Positions 1 through 6,748 of a DNA stretch of 46,477 nt are shown piece by piece. The notes beneath the pieces were generated by a model. That model did no database searches, was not told where the DNA came from, and was given only the letters and a program-made list of their open reading frames with translations. Numbering within the stretch: the stretch's first letter is position 1; every line of letters begins with the position of its first letter. The stretch comes from JBBDNV01 sp040877415 (GTDB taxonomy: Bacteria > Planctomycetota > Planctomycetia > Pirellulales > PALSA-1355), in NCBI GenBank assembly GCA_040877415.1, contig JBBDNV010000207.1, positions 1 through 46,477 of the forward strand. Direction: 5' to 3'. The translations under genes were made by a program, and so were the position numbers.

Positions 1-5
1 CCTAA

Positions 6-1163
6 CTACTTGCTGCACGTGCTGAAACACGCCAATTTTGATGCGTAAGCCCTGGTGTCGACTCCCCTCGGGCTGCCGGAAGCTGGTGCCTTTGGAGCGG
101 CCGGCTTCGGCGCGGCGGGTGGCGCGGGCTTGGCACCGGCCGCTCGGATGCGCCGCAGTAACAGCAGCCATGTTACCACTTCCGCCGCCAGACGCACGCC
201 GTGAATCGTTTCCTCGCTGGCGCCGGCGGCACGCAAGCCGTGTTCGGCTGCTTCCCCGGCTGCCATCGCCGCTCCGGCCGCGGCCGCCGTCTTGGCAATC
301 GTTTTGACAATCGCCCATTTGCCTCCTGTCTTAACGGCCGTGATCACCACGCCGGCGCCAAGGGCCACGCTGGCCGCGGTTCCCGCAGCCTCCATCACCT
401 TCATGCCGAAGATGATTCGGTCCAGCGTCGCAGTGCGCTGGCCCAGCCGCTGGCCGATGCGAATCTCTTGCTGTTTCGCCCGCTGAGCCTGCCGCTCATC
501 GGTGAACAGCGGCAAGTTGAAGGCCCTCGGCGTACTCAGCAGCACCAGCCGGTCGTACGTATCGCCACCCAGATCGTCGTCCAGCCAGGCCTCCCGCGCG
601 CTCTCCAGTGCGTCGTTGTATTGCCAGATGAGGTTTTCGATGGTGTCGACTTCCGTTTCGACTTCGACAGTTTCATCCGCCTTCGCCGCATCGAGCTTCT
701 GGCCGAGCGATTCCAGAACTCTTCCCATTTCGTCGAGATGCTCCTGGGCCAGCGCGAGCTTCCGGTTGAAAAACGCTTCGCGATTGTCTTCTTGCGCCCG
801 AGCCTTGGTCGCCGCGACGCCGACGCTCACAGCCATCGCGAGCTGTACGGTAGGGCCCGTTCCGGCAGACTGCGGTCCGCCGTAGGGGCCGAGGACGGCG
901 AAGGGGCCAGTGCCGTTCACGCGCGCTTCAATAAGGTCGTGAATTGTGCGGATTGATTCGGGCTCAATGATCAGGCCGTAGTAGCGTGTGTGCTCGACAA
1001 ACCGATTGAGCTGCTCCCGCCAATCGTCGGTCGGCCAGTTGAGCATCGCGTACAGAAAGTCGCCGAGCGACACGCGAAACCGGTCCAGCATCTCGTCGAC
1101 CAGCCGGCTCGTCTCTTGGATCACGCAGCGATAGTATTTGTCCCAACCGTCTTCACCGTCCAT
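6..1163 (-). CDS. Hypothetical protein, possible truncated polymorphic-toxin-like protein
   Basis: I do not recognise this 385-residue protein. The ATG at 1163 is preferred to the longer frame from 1226 because a GAGAGG ribosome site lies six bases upstream and the longer start overlaps the preceding gene. The N-terminal half is charged and helical, with a likely coiled coil around residues 150-195. It is followed by Ala/Gly-rich hydrophobic stretches that could insert in or cross a membrane (about residues 260-350), and a Pro/Ala/Lys-rich linker. After the linker only about 20 residues remain, ending in two cysteines within six residues, which is unlike the rest of the protein. Hydrophobic core plus linker plus missing C-terminal domain is the layout of a secreted toxin that has lost its effector end; this is inference. 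It lies 50 bases after the 1214-1978 gene and is probably cotranscribed with it. Confidence 0.6.
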   Translation of the reverse strand: MDGEDGWDKYYRCVIQETSRLVDEMLDRFRVSLGDFLYAMLNWPTDDWREQLNRFVEHTRYYGLIIEPESIRTIHDLIEARVNGTGPFAVLGPYGGPQSAGTGPTVQLAMAVSVGVAATKARAQEDNREAFFNRKLALAQEHLDEMGRVLESLGQKLDAAKADETVEVETEVDTIENLIWQYNDALESAREAWLDDDLGGDTYDRLVLLSTPRAFNLPLFTDERQAQRAKQQEIRIGQRLGQRTATLDRIIFGMKVMEAAGTAASVALGAGVVITAVKTGGKWAIVKTIAKTAAAAGAAMAAGEAAEHGLRAAGASEETIHGVRLAAEVVTWLLLLRRIRAAGAKPAPPAAPKPAAPKAPASGSPRGVDTRAYASKLACFSTCSK

Positions 1164-1213
1164 GACGTTCCTCTCGTAGGTCAGGGCATGCCCTGACAAC
1201 GTTGTTGGCTGCG

Positions 1214-1978
1214 TTACCTCCCCCACAACACGCGACGTTGCTGCTCGCGCGCTTTGACTTCCTCATTGAGCTCGAACAACTTCCGGCCCACGACAAGAAC
1301 TTCTCCGCGCGAGAATTCGGCCGCCTTGTGAACTGAGCCCTTGGAAACCTGCTCCATCGCCTCGCCGGTCAAGCTCACCAGCACGTCGACCGAAACCGTT
1401 GGCGACGCGCCGCCACCTGCGTTGTCTCTCGGAAAGAATGGCGGTGCCGCATCATTGCTCGAAGGCGGCGAAAGGAGTGACGGCGGCTGCGGCGGTTGAC
1501 CCGCTCCCGGCTCGATCGTCTCCGCGTCGAAAATCGGTCGCCGCCCGTACACGAGTTCCCTGAGCTCGAAGCCGGCCTGATCCACCCTGCCGGTCAGGAA
1601 TCGCGGCCTCCCTGTTTCCGGATCGGCATAGCCCGGCGCGGGCACGAAGTTGGACCAATCCGTCTGCGTGCTGGGCGCTGGCGATACATCGCTTTGTGCT
1701 TCCGCCGGGATGGAGGCATCTTGTCCGGCGGAAAGATCCGCAAGAGATTCTGCGGCCTGCGCGTCCGCTGGCGGCAAAGTTGGACTTCCCGTTACGCCGT
1801 CGTCAAGGTTCGCCGACGAAACATCGACCATCCCTTCAGTCGGGACCTCCGCGGCAATCTCGTCTTCGGCGGCGACATTGTCTTCCAGCGCCCGATTGTC
1901 TTCCGCCGGCGAAGTCGGCTCGATGTTGTCGTCCAGAATTTCGTCGTCGCGGTCGTTTTCCGGCAAATCAAGAATCAT
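1214..1978 (-). CDS. Hypothetical acidic low-complexity protein
   Basis: The 254-residue product has no family I can name. The first 110 or so residues are very rich in Asp, Glu, Ala and Ser and are probably disordered. A middle segment (about 110-180) is Pro/Gly-rich, and the last 60 residues form a charged helical region ending in a basic tail. The ATG at 1978 has a strong GGGAGGAA ribosome site eight bases upstream. There is no signal peptide or membrane segment. The gene directly precedes the 6-1163 gene on the same strand, so the two probably form a transcription unit. It could be a chaperone, adaptor or structural partner of that protein, but nothing in the sequence proves this. Confidence 0.6.
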   Translation of the reverse strand: MILDLPENDRDDEILDDNIEPTSPAEDNRALEDNVAAEDEIAAEVPTEGMVDVSSANLDDGVTGSPTLPPADAQAAESLADLSAGQDASIPAEAQSDVSPAPSTQTDWSNFVPAPGYADPETGRPRFLTGRVDQAGFELRELVYGRRPIFDAETIEPGAGQPPQPPSLLSPPSSNDAAPPFFPRDNAGGGASPTVSVDVLVSLTGEAMEQVSKGSVHKAAEFSRGEVLVVGRKLFELNEEVKAREQQRRVLWGR

Positions 1979-2243
1979 CGGCGATTCCTCCCTGAACGAA
2001 CGCCTTCAAAGTTCTGGACAACCTTCAAGGCCGTTTGACGATCATGTTTTCCAGTGCCTCCGACCTTACCCGAAGTGCTGGCCTACTTTCATCCTCAAGT
2101 CCCGGCCCACGATCGAAAATCCAGGCCGGAGGCTGAAGGCGAAAGGCAGGAATTAGAACGGACGGAGATGAGGAGTCGGGATTGTGAGCGTTCTTCGTTT
2201 TAAGAACTGACCCCCAGCCCCCGACCCCAGACCCCCAGCCAGC

Positions 2244-2494
2244 GGTGGCTGAAAACGGGTTTGCGGCCAACGCGAAATTCTGGTTTAAGGGACGTTGGGG
2301 GAGTATCGGCTCGGAGAAAGTTTTTCACTTCGGGGGGTGCGATCGATTTTCACCGGCAGGAAGAATGTAAAACTTGCGCGCTGAATCACTTCCGACGAGG
2401 CCGGGCATTTTTCGCGCGCACGCTGTATAGCTATGAAAAAGTCCGACCCCAAAAGCAGGCCAATTGGACTGAAAATGGAAATCTGAAAACAGGC
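2244..2494 (+). repeat. Dispersed ~250-bp intergenic element, copy A
   Basis: This block recurs in inverted orientation at 15365-15614. Shared segments, in the same order, include GGTGGCTGAAAACG at the left edge, CGGGGGGTGCGAT, GAAGAATGTAAA, GAATCACTTCCG, CGAGGCCGG, and CGCGCGCACGCTGTATAGCT followed by ATGAAAAA. Substitutions and small indels are spread throughout and neither copy keeps a reading frame, so this is not a coding remnant that I can recognise. It lies in the gene-free stretch 1979-2859 and is followed by the cacagag-type repeat at 2551. It could be a non-autonomous mobile element or a structured RNA. Confidence 0.7.
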
Positions 2495-2550
2495 CACCAA
2501 ACGGCCTGCGCGGGGGGCATGCGCCAGAGCGCGGCAGGGGGGCCAGAATA

Positions 2551-2836
2551 GCCACCGAGGGCACGGAGGTCACCGAGAGTTCCAGAGAACACGGCCACTG
2601 AATCGCACGTTAATTTTTCCACGCCCTCTGCGTCCTCTGCGTTTCAAATCTGCGATCCGAACGAACGGCGTGGAATCGCAGAGATCGCGGAGGGCGCAGA
2701 GATGAGAGGACCAGGCAGCAACGCCCAAAGACCAGAATTGCAATCGAGGGCACAGAGAGTATGGTCGAACGCAGAAGGTCAAGATTGCGGCGTGTTTCCG
2801 CCAACTGACCTCGGTGCTCTCTGAGGCCTCGGTGGC
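2551..2836. repeat. Long imperfect inverted repeat of cacagag/ccaccgagg type
   Basis: The outer arms are 2551-2577 (GCCACCGAGGGCACGGAGG...) and 2810-2836 (CTCGGTGC...CCTCGGTGGC), which are reverse complements over most of their length. Inner arms are CCCTCTGCGTCCTCTGCG near 2630 and its complement-like CGCGGAGGGCGCAGAG near 2685. The same wording appears in the tandem repeat at 15069-15341. Intergenic repeats with this vocabulary are widespread in environmental bacterial genomes. No gene is visible between 1979 and 2859. Confidence 0.6.
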
Positions 2837-2859
2837 TCGATTGCTCGTTTCCAAGCCTG

Positions 2860-3465
2860 CTACAGCGGACGGCGTCCGTCGCCGCGCATCTCTGGCAGGC
2901 CGCGCTCGCGGCGGCGATCCTGGAGCTGGCGAAAATATTCGCCGAACATGGCCCGCTGCTGGGGCGAGGTGTTGTCGAGCATCCGCTTGCGCATCTCGTT
3001 TTGCTTGGCGGGATCCATGTTGCGGCCGCCGAATCCGCGCGGGGGTCCGCCGGCGCCCGGTCCGCCCGCTCGCCCGCCGCCCCGCTCGCCCCGGCGCTTT
3101 TCCCATTCGCGACTCCGCTTTTCCATGTCGTCAATCTGCTTGTCCAGCGCCGCCGTGCGCTCGTTGTCGGACAGGTCGAAGAAGGCGACGATGTTCTTTT
3201 CCATCTGCCGAGCAAACTGGGGCGGATGGTCCCGCATCAACTGGTCGCGCTGCTCGGGCGTGAGCTTTTCCATTTCCGTGCGAAATTCCTCAAACGCCTT
3301 GCGCCGCCCCTCGCGGGGAACCTGGGGGTTCTCGCTGAACAGCTTCTCTTGAAGCTCCGCGACCCTGGCCACCTGCGGATCGGATCCCGCCGGCATCAAG
3401 GCCCAAGCCAGTCCGCCAAGAACCACGACGGCCACCAAGGCGGCCAGAACCCACTTCTTTTTCAT
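2860..3465 (-). CDS. Membrane-anchored Arg/Glu-rich hypothetical protein
   Basis: The product is 201 residues. The start is the ATG at 3465, giving MKKKW followed by one hydrophobic helix (about residues 5-24) that fits a signal anchor; a GGAG ribosome site lies nine bases upstream. The remainder faces outside the cytoplasm if the anchor orients normally. It is helical and highly charged, with two segments resembling 'LTPEQRDQLM' and 'SPQQRAMFGEYFRQLQDRR', and an Arg/Gly-rich linker between them (about residues 125-150). Proteins of this look with LTPEQR-type helices recall periplasmic stress or metal-linked CpxP/LTXXQ-like proteins, but the match is only in flavour. It is transcribed away from the repeat region and stands apart from the fbp gene. 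Confidence 0.65.
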   Translation of the reverse strand: MKKKWVLAALVAVVVLGGLAWALMPAGSDPQVARVAELQEKLFSENPQVPREGRRKAFEEFRTEMEKLTPEQRDQLMRDHPPQFARQMEKNIVAFFDLSDNERTAALDKQIDDMEKRSREWEKRRGERGGGRAGGPGAGGPPRGFGGRNMDPAKQNEMRKRMLDNTSPQQRAMFGEYFRQLQDRRRERGLPEMRGDGRRPL

Positions 3466-3635
3466 GGCCGAAAGCTCCGCGACAACGCGAGTACTCCAGG
3501 ACGCCGAACCTGCCATAAGCGTACACAAGAACCCAAGTACTTAAAACACCGGCAGCATTTCAAAGTGTCGGCCGGCGCTGGGCGCCCGGCCCGGCCGGCT
3601 GTGCTGGCGAAGGAGCGGGCGGATTCGCCCGGTCT

Positions 3636-3752
3636 CTACCAGGGTTCATAGGGATGCAGGAACCGGCCCACCGCATCGGCGGCGTCGCCCCGCTCGATCG
3701 CGGCCAGATACTGCCGGGCAAGGTCCAGATTGCGATCTTCGTGGGGCGACAT
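3636..3752 (-). CDS. Small ORF, N-terminal fragment of an NTF2-like (SnoaL-like) protein
   Basis: A 38-codon ORF starts 18 bases after the fbp stop, with AAGGA eight bases before its ATG. The peptide reads MSPHEDRNLDLARQYLAAIE and continues with RGDAADAVGRFLHP before stopping after PYEPW. The pattern of an amphipathic helix, then GDxxxxxxFxHP, is the beginning of the SnoaL-like/NTF2-like fold, whose members run to about 130 residues. Everything after the first two helices is missing. It may be a decayed gene tail that kept its start, or a real short peptide translated with fbp. Nothing further homologous was seen in the other frames down to 3540. Confidence 0.4.
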   Translation of the reverse strand: MSPHEDRNLDLARQYLAAIERGDAADAVGRFLHPYEPW

Positions 3753-3770
3753 GGGGACGTCCTTGAGCGG

Positions 3771-4814
3771 TCACTCGGCAGCCATTGTTTCGTCGAAGGC
3801 CTGCATTTCGTCCACGCCGCCGACCACCAGCGGCGTGCGCTGGTGGATGCTGTCGGGCCTGACGTCCAGAACGCGGCGGCGGCCGTCGCTGGCTTTGCCG
3901 CCGGCTTGTTCGGCGATATAGGCAATGGGGTTGGCTTCGTAGAGGAGCCGCAACTTGCCTTGCGGACTTTCGTCGTTGGGGGGATAGAGAAACACGCCCC
4001 CTTTGAGCAGCGTGCGGTGGAAGTCGGAAACCATCGAGCCGATATAGCGCGAGTCATAGCGCCGTCCCAGCCCGCCCGAGCGCAGCCGCGCGACGTAGCG
4101 CCCGTACGGCTTGGGACAGTGATCGAGATGGGCCTCGTTCATCGAGTAGTATTTGCCCTGTCGGGGCATGCGGATGTCCGGATGGCTGAGCACATAGGCG
4201 CCGATGCTCGGGTCGAGCGTAAATCCGTGCACGCCGCCTCCGGCGCTGTAGACGAGAATCGTGGAAGAGCCGTAGAGCACGTATCCGGCGGCGACTTGCT
4301 TGCTGCCCGGCTGAAGCACCTCGTCAGCCGCCACGGGCTCATCGAGCGGACGCGTGCGCCGCAGGATGGAAAACGTCGTGCCGACGCTGACGTTGACGTC
4401 GATATTCGACGAGCCGTCCAACGGGTCGAACACCACGATGTACTTGGCGCTGGGCGAACCGCCGTGGGCCAAAAGCGGCTGCTCATTCTCCTCCGACGCC
4501 ATCATGGCCACGGTCTCGCGCACGCTGAGGGCGTGTAACAGCATGTCGTTGGCGTATACGTCGAGCTTTTGTTGCACTTCACCTTGGACGTTCATGTGTC
4601 CCTCGACGCCCAGAATGTCCGACAGACCGGCACGGCGGACCTTGGCCTCAATCAGCTTGGTGGCCAGCGTGATGCCCGACAGGAGCCACGAAAACTCACC
4701 CGAGGCCCCGGCGATTCGCCGCTGCTCGCGGAGAATATGCTGTTGCACGGTCATGGGGGGCGAAAAGGTCAGCCGCGAGGGTCGCTCGATCGGTATGTTG
4801 GCATCGTCAGTCAC
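3771..4814 (-). CDS. fbp: Fructose-1,6-bisphosphatase, class I
   Basis: The 347-residue enzyme removes the 1-phosphate of fructose 1,6-bisphosphate in cytoplasmic gluconeogenesis and sugar-phosphate cycling. The metal-binding signature VFDPLDGSSNID is intact, as is the N-terminal helix with ILREQRR and the GASGEFSWLL segment typical of class I FBPase. The C-terminal part holds GGVFLYPPN and EANPIAYIAEQAGGKASDG, the usual substrate-binding end. I chose the GTG at 4814 because AGAGG lies nine bases upstream; the ATG at 4754 begins closer to the family start but has no ribosome site. The length is normal. It is followed closely by the truncated NTF2-like ORF and is divergent from the rhodanese gene at 4998. 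Confidence 0.93.
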   Translation of the reverse strand: MTDDANIPIERPSRLTFSPPMTVQQHILREQRRIAGASGEFSWLLSGITLATKLIEAKVRRAGLSDILGVEGHMNVQGEVQQKLDVYANDMLLHALSVRETVAMMASEENEQPLLAHGGSPSAKYIVVFDPLDGSSNIDVNVSVGTTFSILRRTRPLDEPVAADEVLQPGSKQVAAGYVLYGSSTILVYSAGGGVHGFTLDPSIGAYVLSHPDIRMPRQGKYYSMNEAHLDHCPKPYGRYVARLRSGGLGRRYDSRYIGSMVSDFHRTLLKGGVFLYPPNDESPQGKLRLLYEANPIAYIAEQAGGKASDGRRRVLDVRPDSIHQRTPLVVGGVDEMQAFDETMAAE

Positions 4815-4951
4815 GTGGGCAACCTCTGGAATCGAACGACAGCCGCCAGCTTGGCGCCGGAAACGGCAATGGCGACCAGACCAGTATCCCCTCGGATGAC
4901 GCCAACGGCAATGGCGGGCGTCGAGCTTTGGATTTTCGAGGGACATACTTA

Positions 4952-4965
4952 TATTGATATATCGA
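4952..4965 (+). promoter_or_regulatory. AT-rich dyad upstream of the rhodanese gene (motif copy 1)
   Basis: TATTGATATATCGA lies 33-46 bases before the rhodanese start, inside the longer ACTTATATTGATATATCGA; TATAT-TG-ATATA within it is a near-perfect dyad. The same core occurs before the aquaporin gene at 22978. Such an AT-rich island is conspicuous in this GC-rich sequence and could be a repressor operator overlapping a promoter. ArsR/SmtB-type regulators use AT-rich dyads of this kind, but no regulator gene is in the window. Confidence 0.45.
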
Positions 4966-4997
4966 GACCGATTGTCTTATTCGAGGAGGTCACTCCC

Positions 4998-5525
4998 ATG
5001 ATTCCGTCCATTGCGCCGCAACAACTGGCAGAGCTTCGGCGGGCCGGCAGGCAGATCGACCTGATCGACGTCCGCCGGCCGGTCGAGTACCGCGACGTTC
5101 ACGTCGAATTCGCCCGCAGCATTCCGTTCGACCAACTCGATCCAGCCGCGCTGCGGAACACGGGAAGCGGCAGCGGGCAAGAGCCCCTGTACGTGATCTG
5201 CGGTGCCGGCGTGCGTTCCCGACAGGCCTGCGCGAAGCTTCAGGCGGCCGGTCTGTCCAACGTGGTCAACGTCGAAGGAGGGACGCGAGCCTGGAATGCC
5301 GCCGGGCTGCCAGTCGTCCGCGGTCAAGGGACCATGTCGCTCGAACGGCAAGTGCGCATCGCCGCGGGCCTTTTGGTCGTGTTCGGCTCGATGCTGGGTT
5401 ACTTCGTCAGCCCCTATTGGATCGCGCTGGCGGCGATGGTCGGGGCGGGCCTGGCATATGCCGGCATCACCGACAGTTGCGGCATGGCGAGCTTGCTTGT
5501 GCGCATGCCTTGGAACCAGAGGTGA
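4998..5525 (+). CDS. Membrane-bound rhodanese-like sulfurtransferase with DUF2892 tail
   Basis: The 175-residue protein has an N-terminal rhodanese domain (about 1-105) with the active-site loop CGAGVRSR, nucleophile Cys68, and the DVRRPVEYRDVHV segment typical of single-domain rhodaneses. A DUF2892/YgaP-type hairpin of two membrane helices follows (about 114-160), ending in the characteristic turn with a cysteine, ITDSCGMASLL. It should move sulfane sulfur at the cytoplasmic face of the inner membrane, like E. coli YgaP. The ATG at 4998 has a perfect GAGGAGGT ribosome site; longer in-frame starts back to 4569 run through fbp on the other strand and are rejected. The AT-rich dyad at 4952 suggests regulated expression, perhaps by sulfide or persulfide. 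Confidence 0.88.
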   Translation: MIPSIAPQQLAELRRAGRQIDLIDVRRPVEYRDVHVEFARSIPFDQLDPAALRNTGSGSGQEPLYVICGAGVRSRQACAKLQAAGLSNVVNVEGGTRAWNAAGLPVVRGQGTMSLERQVRIAAGLLVVFGSMLGYFVSPYWIALAAMVGAGLAYAGITDSCGMASLLVRMPWNQR

Positions 5526-5564
5526 AGGATTCCGCTGCCCGCGCGATCACGTAGCGACCCATGT

Positions 5565-6605
5565 CTACACGCTAAATCGAATGAGCAGGACGTCACCGTC
5601 CTCGACGACGTAGTCCTTCGGTTCCTGGCGCACGAGGCCGTGAGCTTTGATTTCGCGCTCGCTCCCCAGGCGGATCAGGTCCTCACACTTCGTCACCTCA
5701 GCGCGGATAAAGCCGCGGGCCAGGTCGGTGTGGATGGCCGCCGCCGCTTCCACGGCGGTGCCACCTTGGCGCAGCATCCAGGCGCGGACTTCCTTTTCGC
5801 CGGCAGTGAAGAACAGCATTTGCCCGGAAACGTCCAGCAGCATGTGCAAGAGAGCCCCGCGATCGAAGCTGCCAATGCCCATCTCCCGGCGGAAAGCGTC
5901 ACGCTCCTCGGGACTCATCTGCGAAAGTTCGAGTTCCAAGCGTGCGGGCACAGCCACGGCGCGAAGGGATGGGGTGCGCGACGCCAAATGATCGACGAGC
6001 GACTTGGCGTCGCTCTCGTCATCGGGGATGTTGAACACGACGACTTTGGGTTTCTGGGTCAACAGGTGAAACGAGCGCGTCACCTTGAGCTGCTCGTCGT
6101 TCATGCCCGCCTCCGACAGCGGCGTGCCCGACTCCAAAGCCGCACGCAGCGGTTCGAGGGCCGACAATTCCGCCATTTCAGCGTCGCGGTTGGGCCGGTG
6201 TTTTTTCAAACTTTCGCGCAGCCGCTCGATGCGGCTGGAAACGGTCTCCAGGTCGGCCAGAAGAAAATCATCCGAAGAGCCGTCGACGTCGGCCAGCGCG
6301 TTGTTGCCGCGGTCGTAGGCGCCCACCACGAGTACCAGGCAGCCAGCTTCGCGAATCTGTGCCAAGCGGGCCGCATTGCCCTCGTGAGTGCGGCTCAGCC
6401 CGGCCGTGTCGACCAATTCGCAGGCGGCCAGCGTGGTTTTCTTGGGGTTGTAGATCTTCGAGAGCAGCTCGAGGCGAGCGTCAGGAATCGGGGCCATTGC
6501 GCTTTGTGACGCGTGCGCCAAGGCCGGGTCGGGCCGCACGCCCGTAAGCCATTCGAACAGCGTGCTCTTGCCCGAACCCTGATATCCAACCAGTCCAATT
6601 TTCAT
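5565..6605 (-). CDS. YchF/Obg-like P-loop GTPase (or ATPase) with TGS-type C-terminus
   Basis: The 346-residue protein starts at the ATG at 6605, giving MKIGLVGYQGSGKST with the P-loop at residues 7-15; translation further upstream would need poorly coded sequence. The switch II motif is DTAGL. The position of the G4 NKxD motif reads FNIPDD, so base specificity is unlikely to be that of a normal GTPase; YchF itself is altered at G4 and prefers ATP. A coiled-coil insert (about 115-150) and a C-terminal TGS-like domain (about 265-346, ending YVVEDGDVLLIRFSV) match the YchF layout. The P-loop GYQGSGKS differs from the usual YchF NVGKS form, so this is a relative rather than canonical ychF. It is convergent with the rhodanese gene. 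Confidence 0.8.
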   Translation of the reverse strand: MKIGLVGYQGSGKSTLFEWLTGVRPDPALAHASQSAMAPIPDARLELLSKIYNPKKTTLAACELVDTAGLSRTHEGNAARLAQIREAGCLVLVVGAYDRGNNALADVDGSSDDFLLADLETVSSRIERLRESLKKHRPNRDAEMAELSALEPLRAALESGTPLSEAGMNDEQLKVTRSFHLLTQKPKVVVFNIPDDESDAKSLVDHLASRTPSLRAVAVPARLELELSQMSPEERDAFRREMGIGSFDRGALLHMLLDVSGQMLFFTAGEKEVRAWMLRQGGTAVEAAAAIHTDLARGFIRAEVTKCEDLIRLGSEREIKAHGLVRQEPKDYVVEDGDVLLIRFSV

Positions 6606-6748
6606 CGTCAACAGAGTCGCCAGAGACACCCGAGGAGGACCGGCGGCACGTGTGGCCGTGAGGAACGGTGGGGTTGGCGGGTAACGCTTTCGACCCGTTT
6701 CCCGTTTCTGCCTTGCGCTGTCGGACAGCGACACCCGAATTGCCGCCG

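Noticed and set aside
4569..4997. N-terminal extension of the rhodanese frame
   Set aside because: It runs over the fbp start on the other strand, and the ATG at 4998 has a perfect ribosome site.
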